From the NCBI GenBank assembly GCA_003427395.1, contig BFEA01000382.1, positions 822,983-854,894 on the forward strand: a stretch of DNA of 31,912 bases, read 5' to 3'. A model generated the notes under the pieces. It saw only the letters and a list, made by a program, of their open reading frames with translations, was not told where the DNA came from and searched no databases. This stretch comes from Chara braunii. Its lineage: Eukaryota; Streptophyta; Charophyceae; Charales; Characeae. Positions 1 to 9,231 of this stretch are shown here, piece after piece. Numbering within the stretch: position 1 is the first letter of the stretch; the number at the start of each line of letters is the position of its first letter. Position numbers and translations under genes: made by a program.

Positions 1-201
1 TTTTCCAAAAAAAAAAAATGGGGTTGTAGGGTTTAAAATTCCCTACAACCCCATTTTTTTTTTTTTATACCTATTATTTAATTTAGGAAAATTCTGGTAA
101 AATCGGGTCTGCGGCGCGGGCCAGGACGGCCTCGGACGCGGCTGCATATGCGGCCGCCATCCGAGATCGGACCCGCGGACGCGTCCGCGGGTGTTTCATA
201 G
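1..201. mobile_element. Right end of a hAT-like MITE (left part outside window)
   Basis: The segment has an A-run, an inverted repeat built on GGTTGTAG...CTACAACC (about 20-55), a T-run, then about 130 bp of GC-rich sequence ending in GTGTTTCATAG at 191-201. The reverse complement of that end begins CTATGAAAC, the same nine bases that start the complete MITE at 15523-16259. That element also has an A-run/hairpin/T-run block followed by GC-rich DNA before its right end. Both probably belong to one non-autonomous family. The putative 8-bp target-site copy (202-209, CCCGACAA) cannot be tested because the left end is outside the window. No coding capacity. Confidence 0.6.
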
Positions 202-590
202 CCCGACAATCAGCCCACACCCCGATTCTCGCCGTCCCCGGCGAGCCTCTCTTTAGTCGCTTATCTTATTTTGAGTTACCCGTTTCCCCGCTTAAGGTGT
301 CACTTTCTATGATACACGCCCTTCCATCCCACGCACATGATACATATCCTCTTTCCGTTTTCACTTGATTATGGCACGTTTCCTTTCTCACAAACCCCCG
401 TTTGGTTTATTTGCGAGACGCTCTCCTCCTCTAAATCCCCCGATTTTCCCCGTTTTTCTTTCGTAGATTAGTTTCTTTTCCTTTTCCCGTTGGCATTGCC
501 TACTCATGGTACAGTCTCCCTTATTTTCGAATCATGATACATGCTTCTTCTTACTATGGTACAACCTCCCCACTTTTTCCTCAAGGAATT
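202..590 (-). other. 3' untranslated / possible 3' LTR remnant of retroelement 1
   Basis: Between the stop of the integrase reading frame (about 591-593) and the MITE there is pyrimidine-rich (plus-strand view) DNA with no supported ORF. It should be the 3' flank or 3' LTR of element 1, but I find no second copy upstream of its gag, so no LTR can be called. It has six loosely spaced copies of a short motif YATGRYACR near 308, 336, 370, 505, 533 and 555. ORFs readable on the plus strand here and up to about 860 are shadows. Confidence 0.4.
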
Positions 591-1564
591 CTACACCCGT
601 TTTCGCCCCCTCATTCTTTTTTCTCGCCTCTCGCTCTTTCGTTTCCTCTCTTCTCTCTCACGTTTGGCTCTCAAGGCCTTCCTCGAAGCGCTTCTTTTTT
701 CTCTCAACCTGCGTTTTCTTAATTGGTCATTATCACTGTCATCGTCCCTTGGCCTTTTCTTTTTCCTAGGCGTCTTTGGCAGGGAAGGTTTCCGAACCTT
801 ATACCCCTTCTTAGGTGGTCGTGAAGAGGCCCCTTGTTTCGAAGTTTTCGTCTCCTCGTAGGTGAGGGTCCCTTCCGTGCCGATTGCTTCCTTCCCTTCC
901 CCTTTTGGGTCATCTCTAGTGGTCCCTCTCCATCGAAAAAGCTTGAGGCGAGCCCCCGCGATAGGTTCCCGTAGCCTGGTCCCATCTAATTCGGCAAGAA
1001 GGTATGCTCACCCATCCAATCTCTTAAGGATCCAGTATGGCCCCATCCACCGGTTGGCCAGTTCCTGCTCCAAGTCGTCTCTAGCGACGAGTCGTACATT
1101 AGAACGAGGTCACTAGTCCCTATCGGCTTTTGTCGGACCCGCAAATTCTTGTCCCACCTTTCTTTCCCTCTCATCCTCTCCTTCTCGATGTTCTTGTCTG
1201 CCTCGGCAAACCCGACGTCAAGATTTTTGGCTATTTTGTGTATCCTTGCCTCTAACAACTCCCCCCTAGTCATGTTCGTTTTCCACGACACACTTGTCTA
1301 GGTGTCGACGTGGAATTCGATGGGTAGGGGGCAGTGTCTACCGATCCAAAGTGTATAAGGGGGATAGCCAGTGCTCGATTTGACTGTGATATTGTTGGCC
1401 CAAACGACATAACGCAAGTACTTCGGCCATTGTTCCTCTCGCCCCTTGCACCACTTGGCTAAGGCATGTACAAGCGTCTGGTGACCTCTTTCGACTGGAG
1501 CGTTGCTTTGGGGTTGATAAGCGGTCGTATAGGCCGCCTTAATCCCCGCCTTTTCCAATATCAC
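591..1564 (-). pseudogene. Integrase C-terminal half with basic tail (element 1)
   Basis: This continues the integrase started at 2765. Frame 1298-1564 carries AYQPQSNAPVERG, which contains the catalytic Glu of the DDE triad in the usual HPQSNG-xxE setting. Frame 986-1291 holds the linker and the beginning of the GPF/Y-like module (DLVLMYDSSLE, then WSRNWPTGGWG after a probable frameshift). A third frame from about 860 to 591 reads a strongly basic tail with KTPRKKKRPR followed by an acidic DDDSDND patch and a further run of Arg/Lys/Glu, ending at the stop at about 591-593. At least three frame changes occur between 1600 and 860. The basic tail could act as a nuclear localisation or DNA-binding extension (inference). 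Confidence 0.75.
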
Positions 1565-2765
1565 CTTGACCTTTTGGCTTGAAAACTCGGACGCCCCTAT
1601 CCATGACTATCTTCCTGACACATCCGTACTTGGCCATGTATTCTAGGGGAAAGTCACTCACCTCCTCGGCCGTCTTCTTTTTAATGGCCTTAGCTTTGAC
1701 GAATCCAGTGAGGTCATTGCAGGCATTAATGATGTAATGAAGTCTGCCGACTCCTTTAGGCATGGTCACTAGGTCAATATGGACCTTCTCGCCCGGCACG
1801 GTGGGGAGTAAAGGAACAAGGGGCTCCTTATAGCGAACCGTCGCCCTCTTTTGGCAAACTTCACAGGCCGAACAATATTTTTCGACCTCCCCGTATTGTC
1901 CATTCCACCAATAAAGTCGTCGAACCTTATCGAACGTCCCTTTTACTCCCCGGTGTCCGTCGACGATCTCGTCGTGTAACTCTTCTATGACCGCTCTCTT
2001 TTCTTCTGGATCGCAAAGGACTCTCATGGGGATTGGAAACTTGGTGGGCCGCTTAAAGAGGTGTCCTCCTCGTAAAAAGTACCTGAGCGCCTCCTTCTTA
2101 ATTACCTCAGTGCCTTCCTCCTTGCCTGCTAGGTATAACCCTATATCGCGGTACTTCCCGTCGTAAAGGTTAGCGAGGAACATCCTAGGGCTTCTATCTT
2201 CCTCTCGGATGGTTACCCCTACTTGCGCCTTGTTGGCAGCGACTTGGATTATCTCGTCAACGGACATTGCTAACCTTGCTTTCTCCAATCTCGGATAATC
2301 CTCTTCTCGGATTGAGAGTCGGGACAACCTGTCGACGACCTGATTTTTGGCCCCAGAGATCCTTTCGACCCTGTAACTGTAGAGCCTAATGTGGATCATC
2401 CACCTACCAATAGTCGGGTCGGTTAGCGAGAAGTCATTTTGAAGGACAACGGCTATTGCAGTCGGGTCCACTCTTAGGAGGAACCGTATCCCGTAAATGT
2501 AGTGGATGAAGGTCTTTAGGCAGTGCAATACCCCCAGCATTTCTTTCTTGAATTGACTATAGTTCCTCTCGGCAGGATTCAAGGCCCGACTCTCAAATCG
2601 CAAGGGTCTCACTTTCCCGTCTTGATCATTTTGTGACAGAAACCCCCCTACGGAACGCGGTCCTGCGTCCGTGGAAACTATAAATGGGCGGTTCTCCTCG
2701 TCCTCGAAGAGCGGAACGCCTAGGACTTGTCCTCCTTCGCAGAATTCATCCTTAAGGGTTTCCAT
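1539..2765 (-). pseudogene. RNase H and integrase N-terminal/core region (element 1)
   Basis: A 408-codon open stretch. Residues about 1-150 match the Ty3 RNase H: VSTDAGP (usual TDASP, Asp kept, Ser changed to Gly), ESRALNPAERNYSQFKKE, and DRLSR in place of the common ADALSR. The integrase zinc domain follows (H-x6-H in ELHDEIVDGH, then CSACEVC), then the catalytic core with HIDLVTMPKG (first Asp) and IVMDRG (second Asp). After MDRG the frame is lost and the real chain continues in the frame at 1298-1564. The initial Met is just the first ATG after a frameshift, not a natural start. RNase H degrades the RNA template; integrase inserts the cDNA. Confidence 0.85.
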
Positions 2766-2792
2766 GGTCGTGGCCTGCTCCTCTCCCGAGAT

Positions 2793-3991
2793 TCATCCCT
2801 CAACTTTCCCAAGTAGCCGTCTAAGAGGCTCCGCCTTCTCGCTGTAGTTTTTTATAAAGATCCTCCAATAGCCGACCACCCCTAGAAACTGCCTAACCTT
2901 CGTGATCGACTTTAGCGGTGATGGCCAGGTCATCAATTTCTCTAATTTTGCGGGATCGGGCCTCCGCCCATCCTTGTCGCAGATGAAGCCCAATATCTTG
3001 ATCGATGACACTCCTCTTAGTCCCATTCATGGTAAGGTTGGCATCGTCTAATTTCGCGAGGACCTCCCTTACATCCACCATATGGTCTACCATGAATTTC
3101 CTTACCCCGGGAAGACCTCCGTCTCATCTTTTAGGACCGGCCCTTTTATCGGGAAGTCGTCCAAGAGGACTTCCACTTTATCGGGTATAAACTTTTTGCG
3201 AACCGCGATCATGGCTCGTTGGAATACCGCCACCCCGTTTAGTCCAACCCATTGGGACTACCATCATTTGCACCAGCCCCTAGGGCGTGTGCATCACGGT
3301 CATGTGTCTGTCTCGGTAATCCAAGGGGATCTCATCATAGTCGGAGAAAAGATTGCATATCGAGTACATTGAACGGCCTGCCGATCCTTCAACGAGTAGA
3401 TCTGCCTCAGGTATAGACCCCACATCCCGTATGGTGACCGCGTTGGTCCTTTGGAGATTCTGGATCCACCTTAATTTGTTGCTACCCCCTTTTCTCATAA
3501 AGAACCACTTGTTGGAGTAGGTGCTCTTACACGGTTCCGCGACAAATGTTTTTATCTTCTCTTTAATGAAGGTCACTATCTCTTCCTTCTCTTTTTGCGC
3601 ATACTTCCACGGGGGTCTATCTTTCCAAGGAATGTGAGGGATTGTATGGATCCGGGAGGGCTTAGCGTACCTTGGGTCTATTCTCCCTCTCTCCGAAACA
3701 TCGAAGGCTACGGTTATCACAATCCCTTAGGGTCATAGCCACATATTCCTTCTCTTGTTCCGTGAGGTTTCCATCTCCTATGTCCATTTTAGCTAACCTA
3801 TCGGCCGTAATTCGCTGCCCTACAGTCTCCTTTTGCTTTCGGATGATATCGGCTATCTCCTCCTCCGATATCGAGGCTTCCCTCGTTCTATCCCGGCTGA
3901 CTGAAGCAGGTTTTACTTTCTCCACAACGGTTTTATGTTTCTTACCTCTGCCGGCCAGAGGGATTGCCCCAAAAAAGACAGCCTCATGCAC
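2793..3991 (-). pseudogene. Reverse transcriptase (element 1), unusual LLDD box
   Basis: Three or more frames make up the RT. The N-terminal linker and fingers lie in 3662-3991 (EEEIADIIRKQKETVGQR) and 3280-3720 (YSNKWFFMRKG, NAVTIRDVGSIPEAD, FSDYDEIPLDYRDRH). The palm lies around 3026-3280 in another frame, with VLLDDFPIKGP; the two catalytic Asp codons are at about 3161-3156. The thumb/connection is in 2793-3026 (ILGFICDKDGRRPDP, VRQFLGVVGYWRIFIKNYS). The box normally reads Y/F-x-DD; here Leu replaces the aromatic residue, and the following P-x-KGP motif marks a distinct Ty3-like lineage. The polymerase copies element RNA to cDNA. This copy cannot make a continuous protein. Confidence 0.85.
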
Positions 3992-4245
3992 CCACCGAAT
4001 TCTTCTTCCTCGCCTTCTTTCTCATATCCTACCCCATCGATTATAATTCGGTCCCCAACCTCCTCGACTTCTACCCGGTCCGCCGGGGGTTCCTTCTCGG
4101 TGAAGGGAGATTCTTCTAGCCGGACTCGGCATACTCGAGACTGGGCTTCTCTCCTCCTCGGAACACTGGCGCGGTTCCGCTCATCTTGAGCATGCACTGT
4201 CCTTAGGACCACTCGAATTCCGTCCGGACTTTGAATCGAAAGGGT
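3992..4245 (-). pseudogene. Protease-RT linker with acidic stretch (element 1)
   Basis: The minus-strand frame at 3913-4212 reads a charged linker with EVEEVGDRI and a Glu-rich run (YEKEGEEEEFGG) that leads into the RT N-terminal region. It overlaps a second frame starting near 3991, so a frame change lies about 3990-3915. No recognised domain. Its place between protease and RT is the only basis for assigning it to the polyprotein. Confidence 0.5.
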
Positions 4246-4620
4246 CTAACTCCCGTCCGGAAGGTCGACCGTAGTAGCGTGGACCGTGCTCAGCCAAGTC
4301 CGCCCGAGGATCAACTCGGAAGAACACTCTTTTACCGAGAAAATTGGGACAGTTGCTTCCACTCTTGCGACCTCAATCAAGGCGCTGTGACATACCCCCT
4401 CTGCCGGTTGGAGCTTGTTGTCTGCCATTACCATCGACATGGTCACTCCCCTATCCACTTTTAGCCCTAACTCCCTTGCAATAGAGTCTCGACACACGGT
4501 AGATTCGGACCCATTGCCTATTAGGGCTCTGATCTTCTTCCCACTTACCACGGCTTGGAGCTGGCCGCTCCCTAATTCATAAAATTTCTTGACTTCTCCC
4601 TCGAAAAAGAAATTTTCCAA
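4246..4620 (-). pseudogene. Aspartic protease (element 1), catalytic Asp replaced
   Basis: A 124-codon frame with the retropepsin layout: a beta-rich start, an active-site loop, then AELGLK, and near the end LILGRTWLS (the ILG motif near the end of retroviral-type proteases). The loop reads ALIGNGSE around residues 32-39, where families have ALIDxGSE. The codon at 4518-4516 is GGC (Gly), one A-to-G step from GAC (Asp). Since retropepsins need this Asp in both monomers of the dimer, the product should be inactive. A sequencing error is possible but the change is a clean substitution. Confidence 0.75.
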
Positions 4621-5190
4621 CAGTTCCTCTATCGCAATCCGAGAGGACTGTGCTTCCTCCTTGGTGGGCCCATCCCCGAGAACGGTTGGCTATCCCGTGA
4701 GCGGAATCCTCACTTTCCTGGTGATGCTCAAGAGTTGGTCTCTAGCGTTTTTGCTTGCCGTCAAGTACTCCAGAATGGTACATTGCATCGGTTGCATTAC
4801 AGTCCTTCGTAGGGGCGCAACCGTGTTTATTTCGTCCAAGGTGCACTTAATTTCAAACTTCTTCGGTCCTTTCTTTCACGGCAATTTCGGTGACGTTCGC
4901 TCTTCCCCCTTTCTTTCTTCCGCAGCCTTTGCGTCGACCATTGGCTGGTCGTCGTCTCCACTCCTCTTTCCCGCATCCACTGTAGTGACTTCCTTGCCTT
5001 TGAACGGCCTGGCCCCTACTTGGGTCCTTACTCTTAGGGACGGTTCCTCTTCTACGGGCTCGCTCTCTACGAACTTGATGCTAGAGACCTGCGGCTCCCT
5101 TATGGACACACCACCCAGTGATTCCGTAATTAGGACCTGGGAAGAGTTGGCCGTCCCGCTGACCTCCGACTTCTTCCCCAAGCTTGCTTC
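4621..5190 (-). pseudogene. Gag-protease linker (element 1)
   Basis: Between the gag knuckle frame and the protease, the minus frame 4876-5181 encodes a polar linker (GTANSSQVLITESLGG, then EPVEEEPSL and KEVTTVDAGKRSGDDDQP), followed by other short frames. No known domain. Position and charge fit a spacer of the gag-pol polyprotein. Confidence 0.45.
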
Positions 5191-6901
5191 TCATAGGGCA
5201 ATCTTCTTGTCAACATTTATCTTCATTGAGGGGTGGAAGGAGACCGCCTCCCCATCATCTCCCCACACGACCCACTTATTCTCATTCAACTTTACCACTC
5301 CCAACCTTAGGACTTCCGTGAGGTGTGGACACTCCCGCTTGATGTGACCATCTTCATTGCAGTACACACACCCGCTCCGAGGCTGCGGATTGTTAGGGCG
5401 AGGCCCCACTTGAGGCGTCGTCCCTATGGTCGGCGAAGGACCGGGTGGCTGCGAAGCCCTAGCCTGACTCACCTCTGGCCGAGCTCCCGTGGCCTTGGGT
5501 TGGGGAGGGTCTACCCACCTTCCATCTCTCGCGTCCTTCCAATGGGAATTCCCCCAATCAGGGCCCCTATTTCCCCCAATCTCCCGATCATTTCTCCAAT
5601 TCCCTTGGTTTCCTGTTGATCCTCCTCCCCAACGCGGGCCGAGTGGTCCAGGTGGCGGCCTATCGTTCGCACGAGGACCGTCGTTCCCATGAGGGCGCAT
5701 ACTACGGAGAGCCATGTCAAGGCTTTCCTTCATGTATTCCCGAACGTCTACTCTTCCTCCGGTGAAGACCACCTCGACGACCTTCTCAAATTTCGCTGAG
5801 TCCCTGCGCGCCTTCTCGAGGGCTTTGTTCCTCTTTTCCTCGGGTAGGTGTAACATGCACATAACACACCTATCTACTTCTGATAGCATCCCCCTATCCA
5901 CCAGGGCTTGTGATAGGCGCTTAAACCGTCTAGTGAAGGCCACCAAGCTTTCATGTTCCCCCCTTGTTACCCGGCGTAGCCCATCTATGGTCGGGATTAA
6001 GTCATCGCAAGCGAAGGTCCGCAAAAGGCCACTCTTGAAGGTCTTTCATCTTTCGTCTGCCGAGTATATCGCCCTAATGGCCTGGTCTAGTTCGAGATCC
6101 GAGTCTCTGAGAACTTCTTTCGGTACGCATAACTCTCACATTTCTCGTCGAACCCCGTCACATCTCGCCCATTGAAATATAGCGCCTCGAGGCTCAGGTG
6201 GACATCGTAGTAGGGGACTCGCCGATCATCGTATCGACAGAAGTAGGGCCCTTCCGCCAGCCCGTCTATCACTGGATCAAAGGGTTTGTACCAAGCGGGA
6301 TCTAGTTCCTCCATTTGCGGTCGAGCTCTCGAAAGTCCCCACGGCTCCTCCATACGACATCCCCTTTCACTCGGGTCTTCGCGTTCCCAGCGTGCGGGTT
6401 CTTGACCCTTAAACCCCTTCCAGACGTCTCCAAATCCCCCCACATTTCTTCCTACCGGTTCCTCCTGTACCCATGCGGAACCGGTCTCTCTCCCGACCCA
6501 TCTTCGTGGTCCCCCCCTAATTTCTATCGGTCGTTCGTCTCCCAGTTATGTCCTCCTTAAGCTCCCTTTTTCGCCCCTCCTAGGAGCCCAGCACCCAGCC
6601 CTATCACTCGGGAACTCTTGCCCCTCGCCGACTCTCTCTTCCACTCTACTTGACCTGCCCATCGGGTCTCGACCCGGAATCCCTTCGAGACCTCCGCCGT
6701 TCTTTCTCTTACTGATATCTGTGGCTCCACTTCCCGGTGCAAACGCTCCTCGAAACTCGCTCGTTGTCCCGCAGTTCTCTCTCCGAGGGGTGCCTCTGTG
6801 CTCCTTACGGCCCTACCTATAGCTTCCATCCCCTCGGTCACTCCCTCAGTTAACTTGCTTAACCTTGCCCCTAATTCGATATCTTCCTTGGCTCGCCCCA
6901 T
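5191..6901 (-). pseudogene. Gag polyprotein with CCHC zinc knuckle (element 1)
   Basis: Gag is spread over three main frames. Frame 6557-6901 starts with ATG and encodes a charged, probably helical segment (ARLSKLTEGVTEGMEAIGRA). Frame 6087-6443 carries MEELDPAWYKPFDPVIDGLA and HLSLEALYFNGRDVTGFDEK. Frame 5191-6024 encodes the retrotransposon gag core (TRGEHESLVAFTRRFKRLSQ), a Pro/Gly/Arg-rich nucleocapsid-like part, and the knuckle CVYCNEDGHIKREC (C-x2-C-x4-H-x4-C), nucleotides 5370-5329. Gag forms the particle and the knuckle binds RNA. Frame breaks occur about 6556-6443 and 6087-6024. The ATG at 6901 lies 70 nt after the stop of the upstream ORF (6971). Confidence 0.8.
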
Positions 6902-6970
6902 GCCTGTGGTCTCAGGTGGTTGGGCGACTCAGCGCTCCACCTCGCTTTCCATGCACCCTATCACCAATCT

Positions 6971-7483
6971 CTAGTCGCTCTCCTCGCTAGTGTCAACTCC
7001 CTGCCCTTCCACTTCGTCACTTTCTTCAGAGCCCCCTTCTTCTTCACTTGACCCCCGTTCCCCACTATTACACGCCGATGCTTCGCTAGCTACTGTCTAC
7101 CAAGAATCTCGCACCCGTTTTTCTTCGTACGCAGCTAGCGCTAGGTTGGCAACCTCCAGATCAGAAATGGATCTAATCCCTTCCTGAGAATACCGTCCAA
7201 TCAGTTCTCTATCCACTTCTCTGGCCTGTCCCCGAAACAGAGGCCTGATGAACTCTCCGACTAATGCCCACCACTCGAAGTCCGTATGTTCCAGAGATTC
7301 CCAACACCGGGTGAACAACTCGTGTCCCTTCTCTTCTCCTAGGGGGAATTTTTCAATTACTTGTCCTCTATTTTGGACCCTCCTTACTTCTGCGTCGTCG
7401 GGGTAGAGCAGTCGGTAGGCCCAAGCAGGGATCTCCAGGTCTGACCGCAGGCCGCTCGCGGGATCTCTAACCTCCCTTGGTAC
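6971..7483 (-). pseudogene. Array unit 5, B-like module with acidic tail
   Basis: An open minus frame from a stop at about 7486 to a stop at 6973-6971, interrupted once by an in-frame TAG at 7099-7097. It contains AYRLLYPDDAEVRRVQNRGQ, TDFEWWALVGEFIRPLF and, after the TAG, a Ser/Glu-rich acidic tail (SSEEEGGSEESDEVEG ... SEESD). The middle part matches the B module of the upstream units only weakly: a P-rich start, a V-rich helix with Arg, then an aromatic D-(F/L)-x-W/A-x2-L segment. No ATG is seen at the left of the frame, so the start is lost or lies in another frame. It is the last array member before gag; it might be a pre-gag ORF of element 1. Function unknown. Confidence 0.45.
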
Positions 7484-7572
7484 TCAACCCTATCGAGCAC
7501 TCATCCTACCACGGGTCCCCCTCTCAACCCCCTAAGCCGTTTCAGGGCTCTTCAGGCGATACCCAGAGGGCC
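7484..7572. other. Short inter-unit spacer
   Basis: No frame stays open across this stretch. It separates A-like and B-like remnants of the fifth array unit and probably represents the broken middle of one gene. Confidence 0.3.
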
Positions 7573-7776
7573 CTAACCTTCCGCTAATTTGGTTGCGAAA
7601 ACCAATCTATCGTAGCGAGACAGGAAGATCTCAGCCTTCCGCGTGTAGATCCCCTCTCCAGAAGCCACCGAAAACCGAACGATCGTTTCCTGTCCGTAGA
7701 TCTCGAAAAACTCCGTAATAGTCTCTCCCTCTTCTCTAATTATGGGGAGAGTCGTGTCATACCTACCTCCGGATTT
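7573..7776 (-). pseudogene. Array unit 5, A-module remnant
   Basis: A minus frame open between stops at 7779 and 7573. It reads EIYGQETIVRFSVASGEG followed by KAEIFLSRYDRLVFATKL. Lined up with unit 4 (EIRxGKAFVRLWVSSEKG and REAKIFLLKEGLLEVVQSL) it keeps about 13 of 29 residues by eye, including E-I, V-R, V-x-S, G, R, A and I-F-L. It is therefore a fifth, degenerate copy of the A module. No start codon survives. Confidence 0.5.
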
Positions 7777-7925
7777 TCAAGCTCGCTCTAGGGATCCAAC
7801 AGGGTTCCCTCCGTCGTATCCAATCATTGGCAGTTTTATCTCACCCTAGATAATCTCTCGGCTGCTTTCGCCAAGGAGTCATCACACCTACCCCGCGCGC
7901 CCCCGTCTTAACCGCGTATCGTTCG
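7777..7925. other. Non-coding or eroded DNA between array members
   Basis: All minus frames contain stops here. It probably held the N-terminal part of the fifth A-B gene. Nothing else recognised. Confidence 0.3.
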
Positions 7926-8311
7926 TTATAAGGCTTCTTCGTATTCTCCCGCTCTATCCCAGAATCGAGCCTCAACCAGGTGCAACCTGGCTTCGAAGGG
8001 AGTTCCCAGCCACCTAGCGTCTTCCTCAAACTTTCTCTCGACCTCTAGCAAGAGTTCTCTCCAAGTCCTAGAGAATCGCACTCCCCTCACCTCACTAACA
8101 AAAACCGAAAACTTTACTAAGTGGTCCAGGATCTCCTCTTCCACAAAGCTAATCGTCGGACTTCGACAAGGAATTCCTTCTTAGCTCGAGCCTCCTGGTT
8201 CTCTATGAGACCCGGGCTAAGTTCCGCTCCCCCCTCTACCTCGACCTCGGGGCCGTCGTCACGGGTCTCTAATTCCCAGGTTATCGAATTAGAGGTGAAG
8301 GTAGCTCTCAT
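7926..8311 (-). pseudogene. Array ORF D2, ~128-residue unknown protein, one frameshift
   Basis: It starts at ATG 8311 (MRATFTSNSITWELETRDDG), runs through a charged stretch to about 8150, where a 1-nt shift moves the reading into the frame ending at 7926 (VEEEILDHLVKFSVFVSEVR ... HLVEARFWDRAGEYEEAL). The two halves join smoothly as an alpha-helical, Glu/Arg-rich protein. No known family. It lies 26 nt after D1, and its sequence does not obviously match modules A or B. Confidence 0.5.
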
Positions 8312-8337
8312 GCCTATCTTTCTCCCGAGAGCAGGTC

Positions 8338-8492
8338 CTACTTCAATTCGTCGAAGATCTTAATAATTTGATCTTGCGTAAAGACCCTGGCCTTGCTCTT
8401 CTCTTCTCTTCCCAGCAAAGGGTTAGGATTCTATACAATTCTGCCCTCACCCTCTCTAGTCCCACTAGCTTTCCGGTGTCAGGCTCGCTCAT
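8338..8492 (-). pseudogene. Array ORF D1, ~50-residue unknown protein
   Basis: ATG at 8492-8490 overlaps the end of the preceding A4-B4 gene by 14 nt. It reads MSEPDTGKLVGLERVRAEL, then WEEK; after a 1-nt shift it continues ARVFTQDQIIKIFDELK to the TAG at 8340-8338. Helical and charged, with no recognised domain. The overlap supports a real start because the start sits exactly at the end of the upstream gene. Confidence 0.4.
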
Positions 8493-9231
8493 GCCTCAAG
8501 TTCCTTCGGCGGCACGCAATCGAGATCCGAATGAGATCCGAGGGGTCCAATCCTTCCGACCCCGCCTCACAAATTTCCCCCAAGTACCTCCACGAAATGG
8601 TGGACACCCTCACGTGTTGGCCCCAACTTTCAAAGGCGTAGCCCAGGTCCTTTAGTGACGACCAATCGTCCTGGTATGGGTTTCGAAAGCACCACGATAG
8701 CAGGGCGTGCAGGTCCGATTCCGTGAACCACAATTGGTTCAAGATCGAGATCCTGCGCTCTACCGCCCTCTTGACCGCTTTGGAGGGGTAGACCCGCTCA
8801 CGGATGAAACGAGGGACTCCTACGGGGTCACTGGGAACAAATAGCGGTACCTCTTCCCAACCCACATATGTCACTTCATATACCCTTTGGTACCTCTCTC
8901 GAGGCCTCACCTCCTCCACCAGCTTCTCTAGACGGTCTCGTACAGCTTGCGCGTCTAAGAGAGGGTCTTCCCCCAACTTCAAACTCTGGACTACCTCCAG
9001 GAGGCCCTCCTTCAAAAGGAATATCTTGGCTTCCCTGATCACTGACCCCTTCTCGCTACTCACCCACAACCGAACGAATGCCTTTCCTCAACGGATTTCA
9101 GACACTTCCCTTCGAATAGTTCGCGTCGGACCCTCCAAGCTCGCTTTTGGTAATGTGATGTGGACAATCTCCCCCGCCTCTTCTATAGGCTTAATCGAGG
9201 CCCAAAGAGTTCCCAGAATTCCCCTTATCAT
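8479..9231 (-). pseudogene. Array unit 4 (modules A4-B4), one in-frame stop
   Basis: The ATG at 9231-9229 overlaps the preceding stop in a TGATG junction. The frame is continuous to 8479 (about 250 codons) except for a TGA at 9090-9088, one C-to-T step from CGA. The A module reads GKAFVRLWVSSEKG and KIFLLKEGLLEVVQSLKLG; the B module reads VPRFIRERVYPSKAVKRAVE and DLHALLSWCFRNP. This copy shows most clearly that A and B are two halves of one protein, because nearly 200 codons spanning both remain open. Globular, mixed alpha/beta by appearance, with no membrane segment or signal peptide. I do not recognise the family. Confidence 0.6.

Larger units (their letters stand above)
591..6901 (-). mobile_element. 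Ty3/gypsy-type retroelement 1, decayed gag-pol
   Basis: Reading the minus strand from 6901 to 591 gives gag (CCHC knuckle), protease, RT, RNase H and integrase, the Ty3/gypsy domain order. The chain is broken into at least ten frames. The lineage differs from element 2: its RT box reads LLDDF followed by PIKGP instead of the usual YxDD, and its integrase ends in a long Lys/Arg tail. No LTR pair, PBS or polypurine tract could be found; the 3' side is interrupted by the MITE at 1-201. The ORF array at 6971-12098 lies immediately upstream on the same strand and may belong to it. The copy looks non-autonomous. Confidence 0.85.

Noticed and set aside
506-861. Plus-strand ORFs rich in Phe/Ser/Leu
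   Set aside because: They are the complement of the basic integrase tail read on the minus strand; composition and context favour the minus frame.
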